64,000 nucleotides of DNA from Rhizobium rhododendri (lineage in GTDB: Bacteria; Pseudomonadota; Alphaproteobacteria; Rhizobiales; Rhizobiaceae): positions 2,682,501-2,746,500 of the forward strand of contig NZ_CP117267.1 of assembly GCF_007000325.2 (NCBI RefSeq). Reading direction: 5' to 3'. Below, in pieces: positions 37,537-47,820 of this stretch. The translations under genes were made by a program, and so were the position numbers. Under the pieces are notes generated by a model. The model did not search any database. It was not told where the DNA came from and was given only the letters and a program-made list of their open reading frames with translations. Every line of letters starts with the position of its first letter. Positions within the stretch are counted from its first letter, which is position 1.

Positions 37537-38142
37537 ATGGCAAAACGAGTCACCGGTCCCGAAATTGAAAAACTGATCCAGTTGCTGGCCAAGGTGCCCG
37601 GCCTCGGGCCGCGTTCAGCGCGCCGCGCGGCGCTGCATCTGATCAAGAAAAAAGACCAGTTGCTCGGCCCCCTCTCGGTGGCCATGGGCGAGGCCCACGA
37701 CAAGGTCAAGATCTGCTCGCACTGCGGCAACGTCGACACCGTCGACCCCTGCACGGTGTGCACAGACGACCGCCGGGACCAGGCCGTCATCATCGTCGTC
37801 GAGGATGTCGCCGACCTCTGGGCGCTGGAGCGGGCAGCAGCGATGAACACCGCATACCACGTACTCGGCGGCACGCTGTCGCCGCTCGACGGCGTCGGAC
37901 CGGACGACCTCAACATCCGTGGCCTTGTCGCACGCGTCGCCGAAGGCGGCATCCGCGAGATCATCATTGCGGTCAACGCCACCGTCGAGGGCCAGACGAC
38001 GGCACACTACATTACCGACCAACTCGCCGGCCTCGACGTCAGGATCACCCGTTTGGCCCACGGCGTCCCCGTTGGCGGCGAACTGGATTATCTCGACGAA
38101 GGCACCCTGACGGCGGCATTGAGGGCGAGGACGCTGATATGA
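37537..38142 (+). CDS. recR: recombination mediator RecR
   Basis: 201 residues. A helix-hairpin-helix ([15 protein letters not shown]), a zinc finger with Cys60, Cys63, Cys72 and Cys75, and a Toprim domain ([14 protein letters not shown]) followed by the Walker-B-like end. It works with RecO and RecF (at 18 kb) to load RecA onto gapped DNA. Its stop overlaps an ATG (38139) that opens the frame of the lytic transglycosylase. Confidence 0.97.
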   Translation: MAKRVTGPEIEKLIQLLAKVPGLGPRSARRAALHLIKKKDQLLGPLSVAMGEAHDKVKICSHCGNVDTVDPCTVCTDDRRDQAVIIVVEDVADLWALERAAAMNTAYHVLGGTLSPLDGVGPDDLNIRGLVARVAEGGIREIIIAVNATVEGQTTAHYITDQLAGLDVRITRLAHGVPVGGELDYLDEGTLTAALRARTLI

Positions 38143-38193
38143 ACGAGAGATCGACGATGCGGATGATGGATATGACATCGCCCCCCTCCACCC

Positions 38194-38329
38194 TCCCTCA
38201 TTCCTGTGCTCGTCACAGGAATCCAGCCATGGCGCGTCTGCGCCATGAGAAAACTCTGCGTCATGGAAAGTGTTTCTCGCCCAAGGACTTGGGCGACTGG
38301 ATTCCTGTGACGAGCACAGGAATGAGGGA
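38194..38329. repeat. 136-bp palindromic repeat element, RIME/REP-like
   Basis: Perfect 33-base terminal inverted repeats (38194-38226 and 38297-38329, core ATTCCTGTG..CACAGGAAT) enclose two further perfect palindromes: CATGGCGC-GTCT-GCGCCATG (38228-38247) and TCGCCCAAG-GA-CTTGGGCGA (38277-38296). The whole would fold into a cloverleaf or cruciform. The ends resemble a mosaic palindromic element commonly dispersed in Rhizobium genomes (from memory, name not certain). It carries no gene and lies inside the 5' part of the transglycosylase frame. Confidence 0.8.
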
Positions 38330-39566
38330 AATCGGGTCCCTCATCATTCTCGTCCTCCTCACACTCCTCCCGCTACCCGCCTTGGCAGCGCCCTCGAAGG
38401 CCGATGTCGAAGCGCAGTTCCAGGCCTGGGTCAAAACCGAGATCTATCCGGAAGCGCGCAAGGCCGGCGTCTCGGAAAAGACGCTGAACGCCGCCTTTGC
38501 CGGTGTCCAGTTGAACTGGAACCTGCCCGATCTTGCGCCGCCCGGCTTCCCGCCGGTGAAGCAGCGGCCGCAGAGCCAGGCAGAATTCTCGTCACCGGCA
38601 CCCTATTTCAATAATGACCGGCTGCAACGATTGGCCGTCACCGGTCGCGGCTTCGCCTCGCAGTATTCTTCGACGCTGAAGCGGATCGAGAAAACCTATG
38701 GCGTGCCCGGCTCGATCGTGCTTGCCATCTGGGGCCGCGAGACCGGCTTCGGCGCCGCTACCATGAAGAACTCGGCGATTGCCATCCTTGCGACCGACGC
38801 CTTCATGTCGACCCGCAAGGAGATGTTCCGCACCGAGCTGATCACTGCCCTCGGCATTCTCGAGCATGGCGACATCGGCCCAGACCAGTTCAAGGGCTCC
38901 TATGCCGGTGCGCTCGGACAGCCGCAGTTCATGCCGTCGAGCTATCTGAAATATGCAGTCGATTTCGACGGCGACGGTCATCGCAACATCTGGACGTCAG
39001 TGCCGGACACTCTGGCATCGATTGCCAACTACCTGGTCCAGAAGGGCTGGCAGCGCGGCCGTGGCTGGGGTTACGAGGCGACGATACCGGCCGCTGTTTC
39101 CTGCGCCCAGGAAGGCCCGGATCTCGCCAAGCCGATTGGAAAATGGGCGGCGGACGGCATCACGCGCGTCAATGGCAGCGGCTTTCCGGCCAGTGAATTG
39201 AAAGCATCCGGCATGATGCTGGTGCCGGCCGGCCGCGACGGCCCGGCCTTTATCGTCACGCCCAATTTCTATGTCATAAAAGAGTATAACAACTCTGATC
39301 TCTATGCGCTCTATATCGGCAATCTCGCCGACCGCATCGCCGACAATACCGGCGCCTTCAAGGGACCATGGGGCGATGTCGGCAAGATGTTGCGCTCGGA
39401 TGTCGCCGCAATGCAGAAGGCGCTGCAGCACAAGGGCTACGATGTCGGCGGTACGGACGGCTTGCCGGGCTATAAGACACGGCGCTCGATCGGCCAGTGG
39501 CAGGCAAAGAACGGCGAGCGGCCCACCTGCTACCCGGAGGCAAGAATGATGGGTGTGCTTAAATAG
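38322..39566 (+). CDS. lytic murein transglycosylase, MltB family
   Basis: Cleaves peptidoglycan glycan strands. From the ATG at 38322 the protein is 414 residues: signal peptide MREIGSLIILVLLTLLPLPALA, catalytic SLT domain with IWGRETGFGAATMK (catalytic Glu) and GSYAGALGQPQFMPSSYLKYAVDFDGDG, and a C-terminal peptidoglycan-binding repeat (LRSDVAAMQKALQHKGYDVGG). The frame is also open to an ATG at 38139, which overlaps the recR stop and has AGGA at good spacing; that start would add 61 residues, mostly encoded by the repeat element, before the signal peptide. The last 8 bases of the element contain the 38322 ATG, so the repeat now supplies or alters the start. Confidence 0.9.
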   Translation: MREIGSLIILVLLTLLPLPALAAPSKADVEAQFQAWVKTEIYPEARKAGVSEKTLNAAFAGVQLNWNLPDLAPPGFPPVKQRPQSQAEFSSPAPYFNNDRLQRLAVTGRGFASQYSSTLKRIEKTYGVPGSIVLAIWGRETGFGAATMKNSAIAILATDAFMSTRKEMFRTELITALGILEHGDIGPDQFKGSYAGALGQPQFMPSSYLKYAVDFDGDGHRNIWTSVPDTLASIANYLVQKGWQRGRGWGYEATIPAAVSCAQEGPDLAKPIGKWAADGITRVNGSGFPASELKASGMMLVPAGRDGPAFIVTPNFYVIKEYNNSDLYALYIGNLADRIADNTGAFKGPWGDVGKMLRSDVAAMQKALQHKGYDVGGTDGLPGYKTRRSIGQWQAKNGERPTCYPEARMMGVLK

Positions 39567-39584
39567 TCGCTGGCGATTGCAGAC

Positions 39585-39613
39585 CTTGCAATTTGGTAAA
39601 AACCTGGCTATAT
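39585..39613 (+). promoter_or_regulatory. promoter of the rimP-nusA-infB operon
   Basis: CTTGCA (39585-39590), exactly 17 bases, CTATAT (39608-39613): an almost ideal rhizobial housekeeping promoter, 102 bases before rimP and beginning 18 bases after the preceding stop. Confidence 0.7.
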
Positions 39614-39644
39614 CGCATTCAAATTCTTGATCGTCTGATGAAGG

Positions 39645-39671
39645 GTGGGCCGCGAGGACCCGCTCTTTTTT
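39645..39671 (+). terminator. terminator-like hairpin in the rimP leader
   Basis: GTGGGCC / GG-A-CCCGC with a bulged A and loop GCGA, followed by TCTTTTTT. It lies downstream of the promoter at 39585-39613 and upstream of rimP, so it can end the operon's own leader transcript (attenuation) besides ending the transglycosylase message. Confidence 0.65.
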
Positions 39672-39714
39672 ATTAGCTCGAGCATGGAATGCCAAATTTT
39701 CCAGGAGCGCATGC

Positions 39715-40332
39715 TTGTCGGACCTGACACACGCCGAAGACCCCAACGAACCCCGCCTGATCGTCGAAACCGGTCTGGACCAGCGCGTCGCCGCCATCAT
39801 CGAACCGGTGATTGTTGACCTCGGCTACCGCCTCGTGCGCGTCCGGCTGATGAACCAGAACGGCGCGACGCTGCAGATCATGGCCGAGCGTCCTGACGGC
39901 ACCATGACCGTCCAGGATTGCGAGGCGGTATCGCAAGCCGTTTCACCGGCTTTGGATGTGGATGATCCGATCGATAAGGCGTATCATCTCGAAGTGTCGT
40001 CGCCGGGCATCGATCGCCCGATGGTGCGCAAGTCGGATTTCAGTCGCTGGCAGGGCAACCTCGTCAAGTGCGAGACCTCGATCCTGGTCGATAACCGCAA
40101 GCGTTTCCGCGGCAAGATCATCGCCGTGGATGCCGATGGATTTACCATCGAACGTGACCAGCCGGCCTACGGCGAAGATCCGAAGGTCGTTATTCCGTTC
40201 ACGACGCTAGCCGAAGCGAAGCTTATTCTGACTGACGATCTCATTCGTGACGCGCTGAAGGCCGACAAGCTGGCCAAGGCAGCGAACCATAACGAACAAG
40301 AAGAAGACGAAGATACTTCACCGATAGACTAA
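39715..40332 (+). CDS. rimP: ribosome maturation factor RimP
   Basis: 205 residues. Needed for 30S subunit maturation. N-terminal domain has [25 protein letters not shown]; the [11 protein letters not shown] motif is the family signature; an SH3-like C-terminal domain and an acidic tail follow. The start is a TTG at 39715 with AGGAG 8 bases upstream; the nearby ATG (39711) is in another frame. First gene of rimP-nusA-ylxR-infB. Confidence 0.95.
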   Translation: MSDLTHAEDPNEPRLIVETGLDQRVAAIIEPVIVDLGYRLVRVRLMNQNGATLQIMAERPDGTMTVQDCEAVSQAVSPALDVDDPIDKAYHLEVSSPGIDRPMVRKSDFSRWQGNLVKCETSILVDNRKRFRGKIIAVDADGFTIERDQPAYGEDPKVVIPFTTLAEAKLILTDDLIRDALKADKLAKAANHNEQEEDEDTSPID

Positions 40333-40377
40333 CCGCCCACGGGACGGGAACCCGGGCAGGAAGACGGAGAAATTAAA

Positions 40378-42000
40378 ATGGCAGTCAGTGCGAACCGCCT
40401 GGAACTTCTGCAGATCGCAGACGCCGTGGCGCGCGAAAAGGTCATCGATCGCGAGATCGTTCTTGCCGCAATGGCAGACGCGATCCAGAAGGCTGCGCGC
40501 TCCCGTTACGGTTCGGAATCGAACATCCGCGCGGACATCAACCCGAAGACCGGTGAAATCCGTCTGCAGCGTCTGCTCGAAGTGGTCGAAGTAGCGGAAG
40601 ACTATGCGATCCAGATTCCGTTGGAACTGGCCCGCGACCGCAACCCCGACGCTGCCCTTGGCGACTTCATCGCCGATCCGCTGCCACCGATGGATTTCGG
40701 CCGCATCGCCGCCCAGTCTGCCAAGCAGGTCATCGTCCAGAAGGTCCGCGAAGCCGAGCGTGATCGTCAGTACGACGAGTTCAAGGAACGCGTCGGCGAA
40801 ATCATCAACGGCACCGTCAAGCGCGTCGAATACGGCAACGTCATCGTCGACCTCGGTCGTGGCGAAGGCATCATCCGTCGCGACGAGATGATTCCGCGCG
40901 AAAACTTCCGCTACGGCGACCGCGTCCGCGCCTTTGTCTACGACGTCCGCCGCGAACAGCGCGGTCCGCAGATCTTCCTGTCGCGTACCCATCCGCAGTT
41001 CATGGTGAAGCTCTTCACCATGGAAGTGCCTGAAATCTACGACGGCATCATCCAGGTGAAGTCGGTTGCCCGCGACCCGGGCTCGCGCGCCAAGATCGCC
41101 GTCATCTCGAACGATTCGTCGATCGATCCTGTCGGCGCCTGCGTCGGTATGCGCGGTTCGCGCGTCCAGGCTGTTGTCGCCGAACTGCAGGGCGAGAAGA
41201 TCGACATCATTCCGTGGAGCCAGGAGCCGGCGACTTTCGTCGTCAACGCCCTACAGCCTGCAGAAGTCACCAAGGTCGTGCTCGACGAAGATGCAGAGCG
41301 CATCGAAGTCGTCGTGCCGGACGAACAGCTGTCGCTGGCCATCGGCCGTCGCGGCCAGAACGTCCGCCTCGCTTCGCAGCTGACCGGCTGGGACATCGAC
41401 ATCATGACGGAAGCCGAGGAATCGGAACGCCGCCAGAAGGAATTCAACGAACGCACCACCCTGTTCATGGATGCGCTCGACGTCGACGAGATGGTCGGCC
41501 AGGTCCTTGCCTCCGAAGGCTTTGCCCAGGTCGAGGAACTCGCATTCGTCGATCTCGAGGAAATTGCCTCGATCGACGGTTTCGACGAGGAAACCGCCCA
41601 GGAAATCCAGCAGCGTGCACGCGAATTCATCGAGCGTAACGAAGCCGAGATGGACGAGAAGCGTAAGGCGCTCGGCGTTGCCGACGAATTGCTGCAGATC
41701 AACGGCATGACCGCCCAGATGATGGTGGCGCTCGGCGAAGACGGCATCAAGACGCTGGAAGACTTTGCGGGCTGCGCCTCCGACGACCTGATCGGTTGGA
41801 CCGAACGCAAGAACGGCGAGACCAAGAAGTTCGAGGGCCTGTTCTCCAAGCTGGAGGTTTCGCGCGTCGAGGCCGAACAGATGGTCATCCAGGCACGTCT
41901 GGCCGTCGGCTGGATCACCGAAGACGAAGCAACTGTGCAGCTTGCAGAGGTGGCGGAAGCCGAACCTGAGGCTGAGCCCGATGCCGAGCAGGGAGCATGA
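40378..42000 (+). CDS. nusA: transcription termination/antitermination protein NusA
   Basis: 540 residues. An N-terminal RNA-polymerase-binding domain, an S1 domain ([24 protein letters not shown]), two KH domains ([23 protein letters not shown] and [21 protein letters not shown]) and C-terminal helix-hairpin-helix repeats, then an acidic tail. It slows polymerase, aids hairpin folding at terminators and takes part in Nus-factor antitermination. The terminator-like hairpin in the operon leader is a plausible site of autoregulation. Its stop overlaps the next start (ATGA). Confidence 0.98.
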   Translation: MAVSANRLELLQIADAVAREKVIDREIVLAAMADAIQKAARSRYGSESNIRADINPKTGEIRLQRLLEVVEVAEDYAIQIPLELARDRNPDAALGDFIADPLPPMDFGRIAAQSAKQVIVQKVREAERDRQYDEFKERVGEIINGTVKRVEYGNVIVDLGRGEGIIRRDEMIPRENFRYGDRVRAFVYDVRREQRGPQIFLSRTHPQFMVKLFTMEVPEIYDGIIQVKSVARDPGSRAKIAVISNDSSIDPVGACVGMRGSRVQAVVAELQGEKIDIIPWSQEPATFVVNALQPAEVTKVVLDEDAERIEVVVPDEQLSLAIGRRGQNVRLASQLTGWDIDIMTEAEESERRQKEFNERTTLFMDALDVDEMVGQVLASEGFAQVEELAFVDLEEIASIDGFDEETAQEIQQRAREFIERNEAEMDEKRKALGVADELLQINGMTAQMMVALGEDGIKTLEDFAGCASDDLIGWTERKNGETKKFEGLFSKLEVSRVEAEQMVIQARLAVGWITEDEATVQLAEVAEAEPEAEPDAEQGA

Positions 42001-42689
42001 CCGCGGCACTCCAACAGGATGTTGCGCTTGACGACGACGATGTACCGACCGAGGAAAAAAACGGTCGCATGTGCATCGTCACCCGCGAGAGCGGTGATTT
42101 GGACGACCTGATCCGGTTCGTCGCCGCGCCAGACGGCACGGTGGTACCGGATCTGAAACGGCAATTGCCGGGACGCGGATGCTGGGTCAAGCTCGACCGG
42201 GCAACAGTCGACAAGGCGGTGGCAAAGAAGCTTTTTGCCCGCGCCCTGAAGGCGGATGTGAAGGCCGCCGAGGATCTCGGCGAAACTGTCGAGCGGCTGC
42301 TGAAGATGCAGCTTGCCGGCATGATGCATATGGCCCGCAAGGCGAGCCAGTTTATCAATGGCTCGTCGAAGGTCGACGGGGCAATCAGATCAGGCGGCGC
42401 AATTGCCGTCTACCACGCCGCGGACGCAGCCGATGACGGCGTCCGGAAAATCGACCAGGCCCGCAAGGCCTGGCATCTCGGAATGGAAACCGAGCAGGAA
42501 ATACCATCTTCCCGTCCGTTCACGACGGCGGAAATGGACGAACTGATGGGCCAGAACGCTTTTATCCACGCCTGCGCGCTTGCAGGGCAGGCGGGTGAAG
42601 GTGTAGTGAAACGCGCAAACCTGCTCGAACGGTACCGCAACGGCGGTCAGTCCCGGGCAACGGGCGCCGCTGGCCAGCTAAAACAATGA
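41997..42689 (+). CDS. YlxR-family RNA-binding protein fused to an L7Ae-like domain
   Basis: 230 residues. The N-terminal YlxR (DUF448) domain has [10 protein letters not shown] and [29 protein letters not shown] central part ([20 protein letters not shown] and [17 protein letters not shown]) has the look of the L7Ae/ribosomal fold seen in the alphaproteobacterial version, followed by a variable tail. It lies between nusA and infB as in most bacteria and is coupled to nusA by a 4-base overlap. Precise role unknown; linked to RNA processing and translation. Confidence 0.92.
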   Translation: MTAALQQDVALDDDDVPTEEKNGRMCIVTRESGDLDDLIRFVAAPDGTVVPDLKRQLPGRGCWVKLDRATVDKAVAKKLFARALKADVKAAEDLGETVERLLKMQLAGMMHMARKASQFINGSSKVDGAIRSGGAIAVYHAADAADDGVRKIDQARKAWHLGMETEQEIPSSRPFTTAEMDELMGQNAFIHACALAGQAGEGVVKRANLLERYRNGGQSRATGAAGQLKQ

Positions 42690-42789
42690 CGCGGACATCG
42701 GTGAACGCCGGACGCATCGTTAAGGTACATCGAATTAAAGACAGGGTCTGATGGTAGTCATCCGCCCTGTTTGAAGGAACAGGACCGGA

Positions 42790-45528
42790 ATGACTGACAA
42801 CAACGACGAAAAGACGCTGAGCGCATCGGGTAAGAAGACCCTCACACTGAAACCTTCAGGCGTGAACCAGGGCACCGTGCGTCAGGATATGGGTCGGGGT
42901 CGCACCAAAGCGGTCGTGGTCGAGACTCGCAAGCGCCGCCCTCTACGCCCGGAAGACGACAAGCAGGTGATCACGCCGGTCACGGCCCCAGCGCCTGCCG
43001 CTGCTGCACGCGTCGAGGCTGCACCGCAGCCTGCGGCCCGTCCGGCTCAGCCGCAGATCCAGACCCGCGTCAACCAGCCGAGCGGCATTGCTCCGCGTGC
43101 CCAGCCGGCAGCGCCGGCCTACCAGGCGCGTCCGCAGCAGGATCGCCCGTCGCGCCCGGTCGTGCTCAACCACCTTTCGCCAGACGAGATGGATGCCCGC
43201 CGCCGCGCGCTTGCCGATGCGCAGGCCCGTGACGCTGCAGACGCCATCCGCCGCGCCGAGGAAGACGCCCGCCGCAAGATCGAAGACGAAAAGCGTCGCA
43301 TCGAGGAAGAGGCTGAAGCCGTTCGCCGCGCTGCAGATCTCGCTGCACGCGGTCCGGAAATCGCAGCTGCCGAAGCCGCCGCAGAAGCAGCGGCCGAGGA
43401 AGCAGCCCGTATCGAGGCTGCAAAGCCTCAGCCGGTCGCAGCTCCGCTCGTTCGCCGTGCAGATGCCGGCGCTCCGGCCGCACGCCCCGCCGTTGGCGAC
43501 GTTGCCGGCCGCCGCAAGCCTCTTGGCGAGGAAGAAGAAAACCGTGGACCGCCGCGCACTGCCGTCATTCGCGGCAAGGTCGTTCGCGTCGAGCCGCCGA
43601 AGACACCGGCTCGTCCGAAGACCGAAGAAGAGCGCCGCCGTGGCAAGCTGACCGTCACGACAGCCAATGTCGACGACGACGGCACGGGTCGCGGTCGTTC
43701 GCTTTCGGCCATGCGTCGCCGCCAGGAGAAATTCCGCCGCGGCCAGATGCAGGAGACCCGTGAAAAGGTCCTGCGCGAAGTCATCCTGCCGGAAACCATC
43801 ACAATCCAGGAACTCGCACAGCGTATGTCCGAGCGCGCCGTCGATGTTATCAAGTTCCTGATGAAGGAAGGCCAGATGATGAAGCCGGGCGACGTCATCG
43901 ACGCCGATCTGGCTGAACTGATTGCGGTCGAATTCGGCCATACGGTCAAGCGCGTATCGGAATCCGACGTCGAACTGGGCCTGTTCAATGGCTCGCAGGA
44001 AGACGAAGAGCTGGTCTCGCGTCCTCCGGTTGTCACCATCATGGGCCACGTCGACCACGGCAAGACCTCGCTGCTCGATGCCATCCGCAAGACCAGCGTC
44101 GTCTCCGGCGAAGCTGGCGGCATCACCCAGCATATCGGTGCCTATCAGGTCGAGCAGAACGGCCAGAAGATCACCTTCATCGACACCCCGGGCCACGCCG
44201 CGTTCACCGCCATGCGTGCCCGTGGTGCGCAGGCTACCGACATCGCCATCCTTGTGGTCGCGGCCGACGACAGCGTCATGCCGCAGACGATCGAATCCAT
44301 CGCCCATGCAAAGGCTGCCGGCGTGCCGATCATCGTCGCCATCAACAAGGTCGACAAGCACGAAGCCGATCCGCAGAAGGTCCGTAACCAGCTGCTGCAG
44401 CATGATGTGTTCGTGGAAACCATGGGCGGTGAAGTGCTGGACGTCGAAGTCTCGGCCAAGACCGGCCTGAATCTCGACAAGCTGCTCGAAGCCGTGCTGC
44501 TGCAGTCGGAAATTCTCGACCTCAAGTCCAACCCGTCGCGTCCTGCCGAAGGTACGGTCATCGAAGCCCAGCTCGACCGCGGTCGTGGCCCGGTTGCGAC
44601 TGTTCTCGTCCAGAAGGGCACGCTGCGTCCCGGCCAGATCATCGTTGCCGGCGATCAGTGGGGCCGCGTTCGCGCGCTGGTCAACGACAAGGGCGAGCAG
44701 GTCAAGGAAGCCGGTCCCGCCACGCCGGTCGAGGTTCTCGGCCTCTCCGGTACGCCGTCTGCCGGTGATCGCTTCGCGATCGTCGATAGCGAAAGCCGGG
44801 CCCGCGAGATTTCCGAATATCGCCAGCGCCTCACCCGCGACAAGGCCGCTGCCCGTCAGTCCGGTCAGCGCGGCTCGCTGGAACAGATGATGACGTTGCT
44901 TCAGAACAACGTTCTCAAGGAATTCCCGCTGGTCATCAAGGGCGACGTGCAGGGCTCGATCGAAGCCATCAACGGCGCGCTCGACAAGCTCGGCACCGAC
45001 GAAGTGCGTGCTCGCATCGTCCATTCGGGCGCCGGTGCCATCACCGAATCGGATGTCTCGCTGGCGGAAGCCTCGGGCGCCGCGATCATCGGCTTCAACG
45101 TCCGCGCCAATGCACAGGCCCGTGCGTTCGCCGAACGCGAAGGCATCGAGATCCGCTACTACAGCATCATCTACGATCTCGTCGACGACGTGAAGCAGGC
45201 GATGTCCGGTCTTCTTTCGCCGGAACGCCGCGAAACCTTCATCGGCAACGCCGAGATCCTCGAAGTCTTCAACATCACGAAGACAGGCAAAGTGGCCGGT
45301 TGCCGCGTTACCGAAGGCAAGGTCGAGCGTGGAGCAGGCGTCCGCCTTATCCGCGACAACGTCGTTGTCCACGAAGGCAAGCTCAAGACACTCAAGCGCT
45401 TCAAGGACGAAGTCTCCGACGTGCCGATGGGCCAGGAGTGCGGCATGGCCTTCGAGAACTACGAAGACATGCGTGCCGGCGACGTCATCGAATGCTTCCG
45501 CGTCGAACACATCACGCGTACGCTCTGA
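42790..45528 (+). CDS. infB: translation initiation factor IF-2
   Basis: 912 residues. A basic IF2-associated start, a long low-complexity region rich in Ala, Arg, Glu and Pro (about residues 45-230), the IF2N domain, and the GTPase domain with [18 protein letters not shown] (G1), GGITQHIG (G2), DTPGHAAF (G3) and NKVDK (G4); then domains II-IV. It positions initiator tRNA on the ribosome. The upstream 100-base spacer holds no clear second promoter. A perfect terminator follows at 45557. Confidence 0.98.
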   Translation: MTDNNDEKTLSASGKKTLTLKPSGVNQGTVRQDMGRGRTKAVVVETRKRRPLRPEDDKQVITPVTAPAPAAAARVEAAPQPAARPAQPQIQTRVNQPSGIAPRAQPAAPAYQARPQQDRPSRPVVLNHLSPDEMDARRRALADAQARDAADAIRRAEEDARRKIEDEKRRIEEEAEAVRRAADLAARGPEIAAAEAAAEAAAEEAARIEAAKPQPVAAPLVRRADAGAPAARPAVGDVAGRRKPLGEEEENRGPPRTAVIRGKVVRVEPPKTPARPKTEEERRRGKLTVTTANVDDDGTGRGRSLSAMRRRQEKFRRGQMQETREKVLREVILPETITIQELAQRMSERAVDVIKFLMKEGQMMKPGDVIDADLAELIAVEFGHTVKRVSESDVELGLFNGSQEDEELVSRPPVVTIMGHVDHGKTSLLDAIRKTSVVSGEAGGITQHIGAYQVEQNGQKITFIDTPGHAAFTAMRARGAQATDIAILVVAADDSVMPQTIESIAHAKAAGVPIIVAINKVDKHEADPQKVRNQLLQHDVFVETMGGEVLDVEVSAKTGLNLDKLLEAVLLQSEILDLKSNPSRPAEGTVIEAQLDRGRGPVATVLVQKGTLRPGQIIVAGDQWGRVRALVNDKGEQVKEAGPATPVEVLGLSGTPSAGDRFAIVDSESRAREISEYRQRLTRDKAAARQSGQRGSLEQMMTLLQNNVLKEFPLVIKGDVQGSIEAINGALDKLGTDEVRARIVHSGAGAITESDVSLAEASGAAIIGFNVRANAQARAFAEREGIEIRYYSIIYDLVDDVKQAMSGLLSPERRETFIGNAEILEVFNITKTGKVAGCRVTEGKVERGAGVRLIRDNVVVHEGKLKTLKRFKDEVSDVPMGQECGMAFENYEDMRAGDVIECFRVEHITRTL

Positions 45529-45556
45529 TCGCTCGCGCATTATTGCCAAGATATCC

Positions 45557-45585
45557 AAACCGCCGGTGCAAACCGGCGGTTTTTT
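45557..45585 (+). terminator. terminator after infB
   Basis: Perfect 11-bp stem AAACCGCCGGT / ACCGGCGGTTT with loop GCAA and a run of six T, 28 bases after the infB stop. It separates infB from rbfA and truB. Confidence 0.9.
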
Positions 45586-45644
45586 GTTGAATTCGGCCGA
45601 CGAACAGTCGAATGCTGCGCGACGTTATCCTCAAGGCTTCTCAT

Positions 45645-46253
45645 ATGCTTACATCACCGCTGTCGCAGGACGACCGTTTCAGCCTGTCCTACATCCGCCA
45701 GCCCGGTGAGGAAGCCCATGTCATCAGCGAGGCCATCGGGCGGTTCGGCCATCCACTGACCCCGCGCGCCAGCATCAACGGCTGGTACCTTATGGTCGGC
45801 GTCCTCGGTGGGGCAGCGCTCAGCCTTTTTCTCAATATCTACCGCAGCCTCATCCTGCTTCCCTCGTTCGGGCCGACGCCGCTGATCGATGTGTTCAACC
45901 TGATGCTCATCTGCTCGGTCCCCTGCCTTGCCGTCTGCGTGCTGATGATGCTTTCGCTCCGGCGCGAGGCCTACCTTCAGCGGAGCGCAAGAGCGAGCCG
46001 CATCCTTCCGGATGCCACCGTGATGGTCAGCGTCTCGCCGGAGGGTATCGCCTGGGAACGGCCCGGCGCCACGACGACCTTGGCCTGGACAATGATTTCC
46101 GCCATCGAGGAACGGCATGGCCGTATCGAGTTCGACAGCGAGGCGACGGTCCACTACATCCCGGCCCATGCCTTCCATAACCGGCAGGAACAGGACGCGG
46201 TTCTGGCTCGCATTCGCAACCTCTGGCAGCCGCCCGCCCCAGCAAAGCCTTGA
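45645..46253 (+). CDS. YcxB-like membrane protein
   Basis: 202 residues. Two membrane helices (GWYLMVGVLGGAALSLFLNIY and FNLMLICSVPCLAVCVLMML) in the middle, then a cytoplasmic beta-rich end (VMVSVSPEGIAWERPGATTTLAWTMISAIEER and HYIPAHAFHNRQE) matching the YcxB-like C-terminal domain pattern. Function unknown. Start at 45645 (MLTSPLSQ) is preferred; 45612 is an earlier ATG. It sits between infB and rbfA, where it follows a terminator, so rbfA probably has another promoter in this region. Confidence 0.7.
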   Translation: MLTSPLSQDDRFSLSYIRQPGEEAHVISEAIGRFGHPLTPRASINGWYLMVGVLGGAALSLFLNIYRSLILLPSFGPTPLIDVFNLMLICSVPCLAVCVLMMLSLRREAYLQRSARASRILPDATVMVSVSPEGIAWERPGATTTLAWTMISAIEERHGRIEFDSEATVHYIPAHAFHNRQEQDAVLARIRNLWQPPAPAKP

Positions 46254-46322
46254 CCTTTTCAGCATATCAGGGCATGTGAGCCGCTTTATCGCGTCCCTTT
46301 GGACGCCGCTGATGGAAACACC

Positions 46323-46733
46323 ATGACCAGACCCACTACCTCCGCGCCCTCGCAGCGCATGCTTCGCGTTGGCGAACAGGTCCGAGGCGCCATAACGCAG
46401 GTGCTGCAGCGCGGCGAAGTCCGCGAGCCGGTCCTCGAAAAGACCGTGCTTGCCATCTCGGAAGTGCGCATGTCGCCGGACCTGAAGGTTGCCACCGCTT
46501 ACGTTTCGCCGCTCGGCGTCGCCGACCACGATACGATCATCGATCTGCTCAACAAGCACGCCAAATATATACGCGGCCGTGTCGGCCCGCTGCTTCGCCA
46601 GCTGAAATACATGCCGGAACTCCGCTTCAAGGACGACACTAGCTTTGATAACTACAAGAAGATCGACGATCTCCTGAAGTCGCCGGAAGTCCAGCGCGAT
46701 CTCGGCCCCGATACCGACGACACCCAATCATAG
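46323..46733 (+). CDS. rbfA: 30S ribosome-binding factor RbfA
   Basis: 136 residues. KH-type RNA-binding protein for 16S rRNA maturation and cold adaptation. Core motifs: [45 protein letters not shown] and [23 protein letters not shown] precedes the ATG at 46323; the frame back to 46299 lacks a ribosome site. truB follows 9 bases after the stop. Confidence 0.96.
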   Translation: MTRPTTSAPSQRMLRVGEQVRGAITQVLQRGEVREPVLEKTVLAISEVRMSPDLKVATAYVSPLGVADHDTIIDLLNKHAKYIRGRVGPLLRQLKYMPELRFKDDTSFDNYKKIDDLLKSPEVQRDLGPDTDDTQS

Positions 46734-46742
46734 TAGAGACCG

Positions 46743-47675
46743 ATGTCCAGACCCAGAAAACCAAAGGGCCGCCCGGTTTCCGGCTGGCTTATCCTCGACA
46801 AGCCGATCGATTTCGGCTCGACCGAGGCTGTCTCGAAGATCAAATGGCTGTTCAACGCCCAGAAGGCCGGCCACGCCGGTACCTTGGATCCGCTGGCCTC
46901 GGGCATGCTGCCGATCGCGCTCGGCGATGCGACCAAGACAGTTCCCTACGTCATGGACGGCCGCAAGATCTATGAATTCACCGTCACATGGGGTGAAGAG
47001 CGCGCCACCGACGACCTCGAGGGCGAAGTCACGCAGAGCTCGGACAAACGCCCCTCCGAGGAGGACATACGCGCACTTCTGCCGAACTACACCGGCGTCA
47101 TCAACCAGATCCCGCCGCAGTTTTCGGCCATCAAGATCGCCGGCGAGCGCGCCTACGATCTCGCTCGCGAAGGCGAAACCGTCGACATCCCGTCCCGCGA
47201 AGTCGAGATCTTCCGCCTGACGCTGCTCGCCTGCCCCGATGCCTCCACGGCGCATTTCGAAGTCGAATGCGGCAAGGGCACCTACGTCCGGGCGCTCGCC
47301 CGCGACTTCGGCCGCGACCTAGGCTGCTACGGCCACGTCTCCGGCCTGCGCCGCACGTTCGTCGCGCCATTTGGCGAAGAGACCATGGTACCTCTTGCGG
47401 AGTTGGTGGCGCTGGAAGCCATCGAGGATATGGAAGAGCGCCTCGCCGCCCTCGACGCGCTGGTCATCGACACCGCAGAAGCCCTGTCGTCCCTCCCGCA
47501 TCTCGCCATCACCGACGAACAGGCCCACCGCCTCAAGATGGGCAACCCCATCCTCGTCCGCGGTCGCGATGCACCGGTCGCCGAGAGCGAAGCCTATGCC
47601 ACGGCGCGAGGCAAGCTCATTGCCATCGGCGAGATCGGCGAAGGCGAGTTTCGGCCGAAGCGGGTGTTTGTCTGA
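46743..47675 (+). CDS. truB: tRNA pseudouridine(55) synthase
   Basis: 310 residues. Makes pseudouridine 55 in the T-arm of tRNAs. The catalytic Asp is in [20 protein letters not shown]; other family motifs are [41 protein letters not shown] and [17 protein letters not shown]. Pairs with rbfA in one unit. Its normal downstream neighbour rpsO is displaced by about 1.4 kb of AT-rich DNA carrying an HNH gene. Confidence 0.97.
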   Translation: MSRPRKPKGRPVSGWLILDKPIDFGSTEAVSKIKWLFNAQKAGHAGTLDPLASGMLPIALGDATKTVPYVMDGRKIYEFTVTWGEERATDDLEGEVTQSSDKRPSEEDIRALLPNYTGVINQIPPQFSAIKIAGERAYDLAREGETVDIPSREVEIFRLTLLACPDASTAHFEVECGKGTYVRALARDFGRDLGCYGHVSGLRRTFVAPFGEETMVPLAELVALEAIEDMEERLAALDALVIDTAEALSSLPHLAITDEQAHRLKMGNPILVRGRDAPVAESEAYATARGKLIAIGEIGEGEFRPKRVFV

Positions 47676-47820
47676 GGGCCCCCGTCTTCGCTTTATAAAG
47701 CATTTTGTTACTGGTCAGACAAATTCGACTTTATGCACAATGATATAAAATTCATTTGCGCCTCCTGCGTGAACCCTTTCGCGAGTATGCTAGACTGCGC
47801 AACTCGTGGAAGGAATTGCG

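Noticed and set aside
42943..45558. Leftward 871-codon open frame
   Set aside because: Antisense shadow of infB.
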